A DNA stretch of 64,000 nt, taken from assembly GCA_002786025.1 (NCBI GenBank), contig NHNW01000054.1:216718-280717 (forward strand), written 5' to 3'. The stretch comes from Zasmidium citrigriseum. Taxonomy: Eukaryota > Ascomycota > Dothideomycetes > Mycosphaerellales > Mycosphaerellaceae. Every line of letters begins with the position of its first letter. Position 1 is the stretch's first letter. This document shows positions 42,330-54,043 of the stretch, piece by piece. A program made the position numbers and the translations under genes. A model generated the notes under the pieces. The model was not told the DNA's origin, ran no database searches, and saw only the letters and a list, made by a program, of their open reading frames with translations.

Positions 42330-43013
42330 TTAAAACAACACGCCCTTCGTACTCGGCACCTCCCCCTCCCTACCCTTCACCGGCGTCGTCGCCATCCTCA
42401 ACGCAACCGCCAACGCCTTAAACGCACTCTCCGCGCGATGGTGATCATTCCGCCCCCTCAAACAATCCACATGCATCGTAATCCCCGCATGCAGCGCAAA
42501 ACTCTCCAAGCAATGCGGCAGCATCTCACAGCTCAGATCACCGATTTTCTCCCTCGTCGTCCCCAAATCTATCACTGAGTAAGGACGATTCGAGAGATCG
42601 ACGACTGCGCGTGAGAGGGCTTCGTCCAAGGGTGCGTAGGCGTATCCGAAGCGTGCGAGACCTGTGGTGGTTTGGAGGGCGGATTTGAAGGCTTGTCCGA
42701 GGGCTATGCAAGTGTCTTCGGCGGTGTGGTGGTCGTCTATGTGCAGGTCGCCTTTTGTGGTGAGGGAGAGGGACCAGCCGGCATGTTTTGCTAGGGCGTG
42801 GAGCATGTGGTCGAGGAAACCTATGCCTGTGGAGACGGAGATGGTTTGGGATTTTGAGGATTGGGTGGCATGGCCTTCTCCGTTCGTTTGGGAGGTGGTG
42901 GAGGAGAGGAAGGGGAGAGCGCCGCCGTCGAGGTTTATGGCGAGTTGGATTTTGGTTTCGTTGGTGTCGCGGGCGAGGGTTGCGCTGCGGACGCGGGGTT
43001 CGGTGGATGCCAT
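42330..43013 (-). CDS. HIS3: Imidazoleglycerol-phosphate dehydratase
   Basis: Intronless, 227 aa from the ATG at 43013, close to the family's usual 200-230. It has the metal-binding histidine motifs [13 protein letters not shown] and DDHHTAEDT, the matching second set [15 protein letters not shown] in the form [14 protein letters not shown], and the core strands RPYSVIDL and HVDCLRG. The enzyme carries out the sixth step of histidine synthesis, dehydrating imidazoleglycerol phosphate to imidazole-acetol phosphate with Mn2+ in the cytosol. A Ser/Thr-rich insert near residues 35-50 is common in fungi. It is divergent from the AC19 gene across only 269 bp. Confidence 0.96.
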   Translation of the reverse strand: MASTEPRVRSATLARDTNETKIQLAINLDGGALPFLSSTTSQTNGEGHATQSSKSQTISVSTGIGFLDHMLHALAKHAGWSLSLTTKGDLHIDDHHTAEDTCIALGQAFKSALQTTTGLARFGYAYAPLDEALSRAVVDLSNRPYSVIDLGTTREKIGDLSCEMLPHCLESFALHAGITMHVDCLRGRNDHHRAESAFKALAVALRMATTPVKGREGEVPSTKGVLF

Positions 43014-43282
43014 GTTGAAGTCTCTTGCTCTGGAGTGAGTGGGAAGAGTGTGAGTGTGAGAGAGATAGGTGATTGTGTCTTCAAAAGTTTCCAACTGACG
43101 TCGATACAATCTTAGTCAAGCTGCGACGCATTGGCCAGACCCTTGCAGATTGGTGCAAACCTTAAATTTCTTAGCGTCTTTTGCATCGCGCCTGCCTCAC
43201 GATTTCAGATGAATCGCAACTGACTTGACTTGTGCTCATCGCAACCTACTTCCACCAAACAACAACATCCGACGGCGACATC
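43014..43282. promoter_or_regulatory. Compact bidirectional promoter, HIS3 and AC19
   Basis: The 269 bp between start codons serve both genes. TGACTTGACT-like words near 43219 are not a perfect TGACTC site for the amino-acid control factor CPC1/Gcn4, so regulation through it is only a guess. Confidence 0.4.
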
Positions 43283-43847
43283 ATGTCGAACGACGCTGAG
43301 ATGGCCGACGCCTCTGCCGGTGCGGAGGCCAACGGCGCCGAAGAGTTCATTCATGAGAAGCAGCGACTGAAAATTGTACGCCATGCTCCAAGTCGCAAGC
43401 GATGATATGATGCTGACTGGATACAGCTGCCGGGCGGCTCAGACACTGCGGCCTCATTCGCGTTCGAGAAGGAAGATCATACTCTGGGCAATGCGCTCAG
43501 GTATATCATCATGAAGAAGTGAGTATTACGGTTTTACCGAGAATTCCGATGATCGGGGACTGACTTCATGTTCACAGCCCGGATGTCGAGTTTTGCGGAT
43601 ATTCGATTCCGCATCCTTCTGAGGCAGTGATGAACCTCAGAATCCAGACTTGGGGTAAGTCGGCGAATCGCATCACCACAAATGAGAACGGTCGCTGATT
43701 GTGTACGCAGACGGTGTCAGCGTATGGGACGTCCTACGGAAAGGACTGGACGACCTATGCGACCTATGCGATGTTGTGGAAGAGAAGTTCACGACGGCGA
43801 GGGACGAGTTCAACGCCGAACATCCAGATCGTGTGGGCTCGAGATGA
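43283..43847 (+). CDS. RPC19: RNA polymerase I and III common subunit AC19
   Basis: Four exons (43283-43375, 43427-43518, 43578-43654, 43711-43847) give 132 aa. After an acidic N-terminus, the alpha-like dimerisation domain is clear: [19 protein letters not shown], then [24 protein letters not shown] and the final helix [22 protein letters not shown]. Two of the junctions restore Asn and Asp codons in these motifs. AC19 pairs with AC40 to form the alpha-like platform of RNA polymerases I and III in the nucleus. Length matches the family. A 9-base direct duplication (GACCTATGC twice) encodes the LCD-LCD part. Confidence 0.95.
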
Positions 43848-44301
43848 TCTCCCTCAGATGTTCTGAAAACTACTCGAATTATCTCGACGAAACTGTCTGG
43901 AACCGAGCCACGAGACGAAGAAGCGCATGACCAAGAACAAGCTGCTCGAACGGGGATCGCAACGACGCGCTTGTGGTTATTTATCACCCTAGTGCGCCAA
44001 TTCCCCATAGCCGCCATCACCGTCGAGTTCCGGGTGGATATCCTTTGCTCACTCGCGTACCCGCTGGGGAACCTCTACCTCTTCGCCTGCCTGCTTAGGT
44101 GTGGGTGGGCCTCACCCAGTGCTCTTCGTCACACGACTGGGGGATCGCGCTTTTCACTGCGCTGCCGGCCTTGTTCCGCGCTCTGCAGTGCCTGAAACGC
44201 TCCTGGGCTGAGCGGGCGGCATTTCCACACCTGGCCAAATCTCTGAGGACATGAAATGAAGCAGCCTTTCTCTACGGGTATGATATGTACAACAGTGCTG
44301 C
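43848..44301. other. Convergent intergenic region
   Basis: A 454-bp gap between AC19 and the complex I gene. No gene, tRNA or repeat recognised. Confidence 0.4.
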
Positions 44302-44899
44302 TCAATTCCGTCCCTCAATGAAACCCTGAATGAAATTCTTCGGTAACTTGGCCTTGGGCTCCTCCTCCGCTCTGAAGTACTTGAGCACATGGTTCAGCTG
44401 TTTCCAGTAGTTCAATGTCTCCTGCGATTATCCGTCAGCATCACCCTTCCCAAACTCCACTCGAGTCCCATTGCCCTGTGTCCTCGTCCGCCCATGTCCC
44501 TCGTCTCCTCATGTCTGCACACGTACCTGAAACTCCGCATGGCTATTGAAAAGCAACACATCCGCCGTCTTCAACTGCGTCACATATCGGTGTCTCTCGA
44601 ATTCCTGCCGGATCTTGGTTCGGATCGCGCTCACGGGCATGTTGAGCGAGTACATGGTCTGGATCTCTGGCGCCTGTTGTCCCCGTCAGCTCTTGCACAT
44701 ACCCCATTCTTTTCCTCGCTCTTGAACAGACGTACCGCCCTGACCCAATCCCTATAGCTGTGCAGGACTCTCTGTTTCGCTTCGGCCCAGCTAACCGCTG
44801 TTTCCTCCCTGTTAGTTTCGCGGTTTGAATCGGTGGTTTTGGGGCGGTGGGCGTACAGCTGCGCGTCCGCTGCGCGAGGTATGTAGGGTTGATCACCAT
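44302..44899 (-). CDS. Complex I LYR-family subunit NDUFA6/B14
   Basis: Four exons (44899-44857, 44797-44736, 44673-44527, 44421-44302) give 123 aa. The start [14 protein letters not shown] is typical of fungal members, and the LYR-type segment reads [21 protein letters not shown] across intron 2. [25 protein letters not shown] and [16 protein letters not shown] follow. The subunit sits in the matrix arm of mitochondrial complex I with an acyl carrier protein bound through the LYR motif. Length fits the family (about 120-130). No separate targeting peptide is seen, as usual for this subunit. Confidence 0.92.
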
Positions 44900-45573
44900 T
44901 TTGGCGGTGTTGGTCGTGCGAGACGGGCGGAGGTGTCTGGTGCTTTGGAGTGTGAAGTCCAATGGTTGCGGAGCGAGGTCATGTGACGTGATGTTGCTGG
45001 CCAATCAGGGCCGGGTTGTTGGAATTGAGTTTGGGAAGGAGGGACTTCACTTCGAGTCCTAGGAGGTAGCACGAACACCTTCCCTGCAGAGTCTTTCTAT
45101 CTGTTTATACCCAGAGGTATCATCTTGGTATAGAACCACTCACATCCTCTCACATGGATACGTTATGGCTGCCGTTTAGCTTGTGGCTATTTTTCATGAA
45201 GCCGAACAAGATGGAAGCGACAACAGAGCAACAGGAACGGTCCAACACGCTAGGGTCCTTCTTGATGCCAATAGAAGACCCAATGACTAGCTACCACAGA
45301 AACTTCGATTAGTGACAGAGTAGTCTCTGTCAAATCCTCGAAGCTGGAGGCTGGATATCACGACTTTAAGCCATGCCAGCGCCGCCGGCTGTGCAACATC
45401 GTCCCGTGATGTTACTGGTCCAGTGCTTTGCGGAACAAGATGGTTGCCATGTATGACAGAAGACTTCGCTTGGAGCCTGCGCCCTCTTCTCTACGCCTTC
45501 CCTGCTGCGACGCTCGCGGAATCTTCGTCAGTCGGCACAGTCATTAGCGTGCTTTCAAAGCAAGCAGCTGGGA
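44900..45573. other. Divergent intergenic region
   Basis: A 674-bp gap holding the promoters of the complex I gene and the CorA-like gene. The CorA-like gene may have an unseen 5' exon here, but no supported start with a donor was found. Confidence 0.4.
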
Positions 45574-47282
45574 ATGTCCCAATCGCGCCCGCCGTCCTCG
45601 AATGGAAGTGCCACATCTGTCGACACCGGCACCGCCATTTTCAGTCATGAAAGCCCACTTTGTCAACACCTCAAGAGCCTCGTGGATGTATCTCCGAGCG
45701 CATTCATTCTCCTCAACTTCGTCAAACGCCTTGCACAGCCACGCTACTACTCAATGTCACTTTCACGCCGCGAGTCACATGCTATCGATCATCTGAGCGC
45801 GGATGAGGAGTCCGTGGTGGAAATAATTGACTTGTTGGAGTTGAACCGCGTGAGAGTTGCGTACACGGTGAAACGGCGTCAACTTCGTGGAGACATGCGC
45901 AAGCTTGCTCATACAGCTAACGGACTACTCTCGCACCTAAAGGATCCGAGCAACATCACTCATACGCGGGTCGTACTATTCGAAGAGCTGAGACCGCCGC
46001 CACACGACTCTGACGTACGATACGACATTCTCCTTCAGCTGCACATCATGGTCGTGGAGTTGGGGCTCGCAATCCAACAGGTCGCAAGCAAATTCCGATT
46101 TGTGATTCTTGCACTTGGTTGGGAAGCAGATCTTCTCAGAGCAGAAACGTCCATTTACGCCTCTAACTTTGACACTGGAGTTTTGTCGTTTGGATTTTCC
46201 AGTAACGCCGGGCTTGAATCTCCATCGTGGGAGCTTGCAGTCATGAACGCTGGCTCATACAACCATCAAGATCACACGGTGAATACTGGTAATGCTACTA
46301 TACTGAGCATACTTGCAGACAACTGATCGGTCAAAGTGGTAGTCATTGCAGACAAAGCGAGTCTCAAACACGCATCGGCCCGAGAGTTCTCTAAGCGGAT
46401 ATGCAGGCTTGACCTGAATGATTACATGAGTGACAGTCGTGCATGGAAAAGCCTTGAGCCTTTGAACGTTGGACAACGACTCCTAGCGCGAGATCAGCTC
46501 CCGGCTTGCAGACTGAAGTTCCACTGGATTGGTGCCGTGATCGACACAGCTATATCACGATACTCCTGGAAGCCATGGCTCTTGCAGACGGATCTATCAG
46601 ACCTGGACGACGAAGATTATGAAGAATGTTGTCAAATCGCCGCAGTAGCTCATCAAGCTGCTAAGATCGACCTTCTCAAGCTAGAAGCGTTTCTGCATGA
46701 GCACGATGCTCTGCAACATCATGCGTCAGCGCTTCGAACTTTCCGAGTGGTCGTCGAAGAACTGAAATCGGATTACGAGATAATGCTCGCCAACTTCGAT
46801 CGTCGTTCGACTCTTCGAAGTCTCGAAATGGCTAAGCTGTCCGTAAACGAGAGTCGTTCCACTATTCGAAGTGAGTTAACATCAGCTGAGTGAGGGCGCA
46901 TACTAAACAACAAACCACAGTCACATGGCTTGCTACTATCTTCATCCCAATTAGCCTCGCATCGTCTATATTCGGCATGAACGTTCGTGAGATCGATGCC
47001 GAAAGAACGGGAATCTGGCAGTTTGCAGTCACTGCCATCGTCCTACTCGTCTTTTCTGCATATTCATGGTGCTTGTCCCGTGCGTGGCGGAATTACAGAC
47101 TTTGTCTCCACCGTTCATCCTGGCGATTTGGCAGGTGGTATAAGAGGCCGGCTCAAGTCTACCGCAACCTGCTCAAAGAGTGCCGAGGGTCACGCATGCG
47201 CATGCTGCCGTATCTTCTTGGGTTCAAGACCGTGGAAGAGCTAGGAATACGGGATACGAAGGACGTGAGACTTTTTGATTGA
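45574..47282 (+). CDS. CorA-like membrane protein
   Basis: Three exons (45574-46288, 46337-46870, 46921-47282) give 536 aa. Both introns, GTAATG..AAG (48 nt) and GTGAGT..CAG (50 nt), keep frame. The C-terminal domain is CorA-like: a long helical stalk (residues 330-415), then TWLATIFIPISLASSIFGMN with the GMN signature, and a second helix WQFAVTAIVLLVFSAYSW. CorA proteins form pentameric Mg2+ channels, but fungal proteins of this type with large unlike N-terminal parts have no proven transport role. The N-terminal 300 residues have no recognised domain. A missing upstream exon is possible. Confidence 0.8.
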
Positions 47283-47653
47283 CCGGAAGCTCTGTCAGGA
47301 TTGGCAATTGGAGTAATGGGCTTGGATTGTTCGCAAGAGGAGCACAAACTGTTATTCGCCAACGCAGGGGAGCAGGAAACGAAAACTTAAGCGGACAATA
47401 CTAACAACGAGGCTGGCAGCTCTCTGAGTACACTCGTGGCATAATGAGCCAATCAATCTCGACCGTCTCTGCCTTTCCAGATACCCTCGGTGTTCCGGTC
47501 AAAGTGGAAGATGCCTCTAGTAATCCCCAACTTTCTCGACAAGGGCTAAGAGGTCAACATGCCCTCTAATAGCTTAGAGTAGCTTGCTCTTACAGAGAGA
47601 GTTAATCTTCTAGTTTGAGCGGAAGAAGGAGGGTACGCAAGTCTTCGTAGCAG
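47283..47653. other. Convergent intergenic region
   Basis: A 371-bp gap between the CorA-like and SnoaL-like genes. No feature recognised. Confidence 0.4.
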
Positions 47654-48275
47654 CTAAGATTCGACTGGCACTCCCAGCTGGCTATAAAAGTCGATCAAAT
47701 CCTGCGCAGTCAAGCTCTGCTGGACCCGCCCCGAGCAATCGTCAAGCAGAAGGATATCGGTTCCATTATATCTCACACGATCTCCCGGTCGTCGGGCCCT
47801 GTTCCCACACACGTTAGCCTCCACTCCTCCACAACATCGAACAATCAACTTACGGAAACGCCGTAGTATTCCCAACAACAGCATCCAAATGCCATCTTCC
47901 CGCAATCATACTGCCATTCTGGTTGCTGAAATAGAAATCCTCGACGAATCGATACTCATCGTAGCCCTGTCGACCTCGCATCATGAAGTTGAGGAGAGCT
48001 GTGGAGTTTTGGACCGGGACGAAAGCTGTTGTGTTGCCGATGGAGAGGCGGTCTTGGTAGATCTGGACGTTGGGCATTACGATGTCGTTGAGGAGGCTGA
48101 AGTTGCCGGCCCATAGTGACTCCCATTGTGTGACGACTTCGTCGGCAGTTAGGCGGGGTTTGTTGGTGTCGGGGCAGATGGTTGTTGGGGTTGAGCAGCT
48201 TTCTGGTGCTGGTGCTGCCAGGGTTGTGTGGATGATGGGTAGGATGGTGAGGAGGAGTTTGGGTGTGAGATACAT
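47654..48275 (-). CDS. Secreted SnoaL-like domain protein
   Basis: Two exons, 48275-47854 and 47798-47654, give 188 aa. The signal peptide is MYLTPKLLLTILPIIHTTLA. The fold looks like SnoaL/NTF2: an N-terminal helix pair (TADEVVTQWESLWAGNFSLL), NDIVMPNVQIYQDRL, then strands with GRWHLDAVVGNTTAF and GTDILLLDDCSGRVQQSL. Three or more N-glycosylation sites (NFS, NTT, NST, NGS) fit secretion. The intron has GTAAGT and branch CTAAC. Members include polyketide cyclases, isomerases and many proteins without known activity; the secreted fungal forms are not characterised, so I assign none. Confidence 0.8.
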
Positions 48276-49218
48276 CTTGAAGATATTTAGGTTGGTAAGC
48301 ACTGCTGGGACGAGAGAGTTGGCATCGGAGGTCTGTGATCAATCAACGTTTAATATAACTATATGGCGACCATCGTCCATGGTATGAACGACTTCGTCAT
48401 TGGGGGAAGGCTGTGTAGTTGGATTCAAAGTGCTACGCCCGCAACACTTGATATCAAATCCGAACCTCACTCCATCACAGTCCAGTCTGATGCACTGTGC
48501 GGGCGTTGAAACGTAGCGCACGGCACGGTCTTCGGTGATTAAGACCAACCGGACTGCGAAGACCGCATGGAAATGTCTGTGCTCAATCCTTCACATTCAC
48601 TTACCTGTCCACGATCAGAAGTTGCTCGAAAAGTCTTGGCATTGGAGCAGGAATGCGGTCTTGAAGAACCAACATCTCGTCTCTTGCGTCCTTCATCGTC
48701 TAGTTAAATTTTGAAACAGTTCCTGCTGCGTGTTACATGGCCAACTGATGACGGAATCGCGAAATAGCGTCTCAAAAAGTGCTCGATTGAGAATACGCTC
48801 AAAGTAGCACTGCCACATGGGGCAATTCTGTAGCGGACGTAAAGGATGTCTCATACGTATTTGAATCCCAAGACGCTCTGTTACGTGCGAGGCTGCTGAG
48901 CATAGTCCGAATGAATGGATCGTCCTTCACGTCACCAGCTTGGCAAGAGAACAAGCCAGCCTTGGCAACTCGGACCAACACAACCCATCCTGACTTGCAG
49001 TATGTATGATGTCTTCGAAGATAGGTTTTGGTCTTGCGGAGGAAACGAAGAATAGCAGATCTCGATCGTATCGAGGGTTCCAGGGAACATAAATGTCCCG
49101 ATGTCTCCCATACCATACCACGCTAGACAGCACTATCACATGCCAAAGAAGACCACTATAACCATATTCACTACCTCAGATTAGTGTCCCTCGTTGGACA
49201 CCCCAGCCAATCATAACC
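48276..49218. other. Divergent intergenic region
   Basis: A 943-bp gap upstream of both the SnoaL-like and DUF2306 genes. A 105-codon minus-strand frame at 48799-49116 has no domain and no start context, and is not called. Confidence 0.4.
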
Positions 49219-50265
49219 ATGCCCTTCTACTACGACCTCGACAAACCCCACGACAACGACTTCCTCCGCTTCGCCCGCAAAATCACCAAACCCCTAGGTT
49301 TCTACCGCAGCTACAACTTCCCCCTGTGGGTCATCTTCGGCGGCGCAATGCTAGGGTTCGGCGCCGCACGCGTCCAATACCTCGACATCAACGGCATTTT
49401 CGCCAACGCCAAAAAGATCAACGGCGACTGGGAACGCTGGCAATCCGGCCACGAACACATCGGGATCATTCTGCACCTGGCGGGTGTGATACCGATATGC
49501 TTCCTGGTGCCGTGGCAGTTTCTGCCGATTATTCGACATGCGGCGATGTGGCTCCATCGGATTAATGGGTACTTGTGTACCATCCTGCTCCTTGTCGGCA
49601 ATGCGGGTGCATTCATGATCGCTCGCCGGGCTGTTGGAGGCGGGATTAATGGACAGGTTCTTTTTGGATTCTTGGGCATTTATACCACCGTTGCGACCCT
49701 GCTGGCGTATATCAACATCAAAAGGTTGCAGATCGACCAACATCGTGCGTGGATGCTCAGAGTCTGGTTTATGGCCGCGACGATTATTACGCAGCGGATC
49801 ATCATGATGCCCCTGGGCCAGATCATGTCGAGCATGGGCGACTACTACGCCCCTATGCCCTGCCATACCCTCGATTACATCACCAGCAACTATGGCGGCT
49901 CCCAGGTCATGCGGTATCCGGAGTGTCGTGCGGATCCTGTCAATGGGATTGCGTCTGTTAAGGTCGACCAGTACAGTACCACCAATCCAGCGGAGATCGG
50001 TGTCACGGTCAACGAGTCTTTCGCTCCGGCTGGAATCATTGCTCTTGTGCTGCATCTGATTGGCATCGAGCTCTATCTCTCCCTTACCACCGCGGAGAGG
50101 GATCGTTTGAAGCAGGTCAGTTACGAGAAGCAAGTGGCTCGGGGTTTGCGTCGACCAGGCGATTCCAGCCTCCTGACCGCACATTTCTGGGGAGACTTGC
50201 CGCGATGGACACCGCATGTGGAGTCGAAGGAGAACGAGTTACTGCCCAGTGACAGCGATGTATGA
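49219..50265 (+). CDS. DUF2306 multi-pass membrane protein
   Basis: Intronless, 348 aa. About seven hydrophobic segments are seen: FPLWVIFGGAMLGFGAARV near 35, IIGIILHLAGVIPICFLVPW in the form HIGIILHLAGVIPICFLVPWQ near 85, LHRINGYLCTILLLVGNAGAF near 120, then VLFGFLGIYTTVATLLAY, HRAWMLRVWFMAATIITQR and a last one near 275. The conserved His residues of LHRINGY and QHRAWMLR are the family signature (PF10067). The function is unknown; the His pairs suggest haem or metal binding, which is inference. The C-terminus is polar and ends with a di-leucine-like ELLPSDSDV. Confidence 0.85.
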   Translation: MPFYYDLDKPHDNDFLRFARKITKPLGFYRSYNFPLWVIFGGAMLGFGAARVQYLDINGIFANAKKINGDWERWQSGHEHIGIILHLAGVIPICFLVPWQFLPIIRHAAMWLHRINGYLCTILLLVGNAGAFMIARRAVGGGINGQVLFGFLGIYTTVATLLAYINIKRLQIDQHRAWMLRVWFMAATIITQRIIMMPLGQIMSSMGDYYAPMPCHTLDYITSNYGGSQVMRYPECRADPVNGIASVKVDQYSTTNPAEIGVTVNESFAPAGIIALVLHLIGIELYLSLTTAERDRLKQVSYEKQVARGLRRPGDSSLLTAHFWGDLPRWTPHVESKENELLPSDSDV

Positions 50266-51758
50266 TGTGGCACATTGTGATTGTGGCAGTGACCTCAGGT
50301 ATAAGACCGAGGTGCCGAACGTGGAACATGAGGGATGTTGGCTTGGGTGAAGTCTGCGTTGCGTTGCGTGTTGCTGTTGAGTTAGGATACCGTAGAGAAT
50401 CACTTTCGTCGAGGCTTTCCACCGTGTCGTTTCTTGACCCCTTCAAACCTCCCAAAAACAAGGCGTAGCGCCACTCTTGTCCACAGGCAGATGAAGAGGT
50501 AGATATTTGTAGGAGAGTACACGACTGGATGAACTTGCGTAGGCGTGGGCACGAGAAGAGATGCAGACTTCCCAGCGGATGCGTAGAGTGAGCAAAGGGT
50601 GTTTTTGAGAAAGAAAAAGATGGTGAACAAGAGAAGCTAAAGTAAAGCTTGCATAAGAAGAAAGTGAGGGCATTATAAGGAAAAAGTGAAGGCTGCAGCA
50701 CCAGAGGGGTACAGGGACTCGATCACACACAAAGATCCAGCCGGGGAGGGGCGACAGGCGGCCAGGGGCAGGCGCCGGGGGCACCTCGACTGTGATAAAT
50801 AGGGGTACGAATTGTCGCCCCAGAGTGGTTGAAGGGAGGAAGAAGAAGTGGAGAGATGGCAAGATACTTATACCCAGCAATGACAAGTAAGGGAAGGAGC
50901 GAACAGCGGGCAGGAGCGATCAACAGGCAGGAGCGACCGACGAGCAGGAGCGACCGACTGGTATCCCGCGCTACAATTCGACCGTCGTAACAGACGTACG
51001 AATTGGCGGCCCAGGGCGCCGATGGTGGTGTTGTTGGAAAGAGGAAGAAGTTGGAGATTTGACCGGATATCTATACCTCCTCCTGATGACAAAACAGGCA
51101 AGAGCCAGCGTGTACATAGTTGGACAAAGGAAGTTGCGATGCTCATGGGAAGGTCCGACACACCCGACGGTAATAGGGGTACGAATTGGCGGTGGTGTTG
51201 ATGGAGAGAAGAAGGAGAGAGCCAGAAATGGCAAGATGTCTATACCTGCTGGTGGCGACAATAGAGGGAAGGAGCGAGCGCGGGCAGGGGGAACCGCAGG
51301 TGGTCCGCCAACAAGTCCGACACGCCCGAAAGCGATAGGGAAGCGAATATGGATTTTCATGCAGGCAGCATGTTTGAAGAAAAGCCTGTCAGCAGGGGAG
51401 AATGAAGCTGGTAGTAAACCGGAGTAAGGGAAGAAGTGAAGTCAGAATAAGAAACAAGTAAGGCTAGGACAAGAGAGAAATGGGACCAACATGAGAAAAA
51501 AGTGAAGGGAACCCAAAGCACGTCTCTCCTGTTCATATTGCTGTTCTGTTAACCGACAGCGGAGCCCAAAGCTCACTAAGAGAGAGCTATCTACCTATCC
51601 CAAGTCTTCCAGTTGGACTTCTTCCCGGGCTTATTCTTCTGTGTGTGCTGCTGCTCAAAGTGCCGCTGCCTCTCCTCTCCACTTCTAGCCGAAAGGGGGC
51701 GCGGCGGCTGGGGAGGGGGGACCTTTTCGGGAGGAGAAACCTCTTCTGGAGGCCCATT
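50266..51758. repeat. Purine-rich degenerate tandem repeat block
   Basis: The motif (G)GTACGAATTG(G/T)CG occurs at about 50804, 50995 and 51179, each followed after some 60-80 bp by purine-rich AGAGGAAGAAG and a TCTATACC or CTTATACC word, then GGGAAGGAGCGA in the first and third. This is a unit of about 185 bp in three diverged copies (50790-51310). A 19-bp array (GGCAGGAGCGACCGACGA-like) lies at 50907-50960. Minus-strand frames repeat the same peptide pieces but lack a start and stay low complexity, so no gene is called. Confidence 0.65.
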
Positions 51759-53147
51759 CTACTGACCTCCACGATAGTTGCCTCGACCACGATATCCTCC
51801 ACGATCTCCACGTCCACGCCAATTGCCACGACCTCCATGTCCACCTCCAGCCAACTCTCGAGCTCTCTGCACATCAAAGCCATGCTTTCGGTAAGGGTTT
51901 CGATCGGGGCGTAGGGGTCCGACGTTGTTGTAGCCTATGGCAGTCTTCTTGGCCTTCTTCTCGATCTCCTTGATCTTTGAGATGCCGTCGTATGAGAAGC
52001 CCCAGAAGTTGCGCGTAGGTCGGTCGGGGTCTTTGTAGATGATGTTGCCCAGTGGGTCAATGTCTTGGACTGCGTCGGCTTTCGATCCAGTGTCGAAGCA
52101 ACTGAACAGCTCGTCGCGGAGGGCAAGGACTTCCTTTTGAAGTTTTGCGTCGGCTTCTTGTCCTGTAATGTGGTTAGTAAATGGCGTAAAATCATCAAAG
52201 TAATTGGGCAAAGCATACCTGGTTTGTGCAGTGGATATCCACCGTCAGGAAATGCTGCGGCGCGGAGTGGGTAGCCGCGGGTTCGTCTCATAAACAGACC
52301 GTTGGCCGCCGGTAACTCCCACCATGGAGCACTTAGGTCGTCTTTGAAGCCGTGCTGTCGAGGAAAGATCCACTTCTTGGATTCTGCTTGCGCCTTTCTG
52401 GCGTCGATGATCTTCTGGACGTCTTGGTCGGCCAGTTGCTGTATGACGGTGGCGAGGTCGCGGTTGTTGGCGTCGTTGGCCATGGCTTCGAGATTGTCGA
52501 GCTGCGACGGCGGGAACATACCCGAGTGCTGACGCCAGATGTCGACGAGTCTGATGAGTTTCGCGCTGACGTTGTCGGCGGCGAATTCTCCGCGGCAGGC
52601 AGCCAGCTGGAAGAGTCGTGATGCGAGGTCTGTCAGGTCGTCGAGGATGGCGTCGCCGTCGGCGTTGTTGAGAGGGTTCTGAGGAGAATCGGCCTTCAGA
52701 GCAAGCAGCACGTTGGAGATGAGGTAGACGGCGTGCAGTCTCTTGTAGGCCGGAGTTGGTGGCAGGTATTTGTCGCCTTTGCGCGACAGGTTGGCGAGCT
52801 CGAGCGTGCCCTTCGTCGCTCTGGTGGTGGCGTGGGCGGCGGGACGGGGCTTGCATGCCTCACTGAGTGAGGTCATGTAGTTGGCGAGGGCCGCCCGCCT
52901 CTCCGCCGACGGCACCACCACCACGACGATGGCGCTGCTGGTTTGCTATTGAAGGGGTGTTTAGTGGAAAAGGTCGATGGAAAGGAGAAGGAAATGATCA
53001 AACCTGCACCAGCCGCTGCGAGCACGTATTCAACGTGCTGTTGATGGCTTTGGCGAGGGCGAGCGCCTCCGCCCTCGTGCCAACGAGGATGTGATGGGGG
53101 CCTCGTGCCCCCACGGTGTTGACGAAGTTCTCGAGCGCGTTCTCCAT
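51759..53147 (-). CDS. CID (RNA polymerase II CTD-interacting)-domain protein with RGG tail
   Basis: Three exons (53147-53004, 52945-52219, 52162-51759) give 424 aa. The N-terminal half is helical and has the CID-like signature PPTPAYKRLHAVYLISNVLLALK near residues 105-130, with later helices (DLASRLFQLAACRGEFA; KLIRLVDIWRQHSGMFPP). A middle part carries RQHGFKDDLSAPWWELPAANG, then DPLGNIIYKDPDRPTRNFWGFSYDGI. The end is an RGG box (GGRGNWRGRGDRGGYRGRG). The layout resembles CHERP/SR-related CTD-binding proteins that link transcription to RNA processing. RGG boxes bind RNA and are often arginine-methylated. The CID call rests on the short helix pattern and is moderate. Nuclear by inference. 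Confidence 0.75.
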
Positions 53148-54043
53148 CTTCCACGTGTCTATCCCCAATCAGTCAGCCATGTCCATGCTCTCCAGCATCG
53201 TTTCGACACTTTGAACGTCCAGTGAAGGGGCGGAGATACTTACGATCTTGTGGTGATGGTGTCGAGAGAGCAGGTGGTGAGCGAGGGCGTGAAGCCAGTA
53301 TAGCCCCCGTGGCCGAAAGCGCGCTAGCAGGGCGATTACGCGCGAAATCCACTCGGCTAGCCCGTAGCAGCAACCGTTGTATATAGAAAACGGTGCAGAG
53401 CGTTATAACATCTTCTTCTCCTCTCAACCCTCGAAGAGCATCACATCGAAGAGAGACATATATCAACGCTAGAGAACATGGGGGGATTTTTTCTGATGCT
53501 CATATAGACATAGAGTCGTTCACAGGAACAGAGGAAGCTCGCAGCACTCCCGAAAGCTTGCCGTACTGCTGGGAGCAACCCCTATGATGGCCTTTGATCT
53601 CTTGAGCCCGTAAGCCTTGTAAAGTCCTCGACAACACTCTTGAGGAGACAGCCTTGCCATGACAGCAAGATCTGACTGTCAAATTCTCAAGGTCATCGTC
53701 GTGCAGGTGCTGGTGGAGGAGCCAAGATTCGGGCCCGGGCAGAGGCTCCAGCGGTACCAACTTCTAGATCGCCGCACCGCTTCCCAGGTACGGTATTGCG
53801 TCAATAGGCCCACAACCAGCTGACCTTCGAGAAGAGTCGCCAAGCAACCGCACACGCTGCTCGTATAGCAGAAGGAGGGAGGAAAACCTGCCTTGCGCGG
53901 TAGTCGACGACGAACAAACAGCAGTCGCAAGCAAGCAACGATGCTGCATCTCCCCCGACCGCCCACCACCGCGCATCGTTCGAACCACTGCCCGCCATAA
54001 CGACTTTCACCTACTGCCCTAGGATTTCTAGCCCTACGACAAC
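53148..54043. other. Divergent intergenic region
   Basis: An 896-bp gap with the promoters of the CID and HID1 genes. Several short frames near 53400-54000 have no domain and are not called. No RNA gene recognised. Confidence 0.4.
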
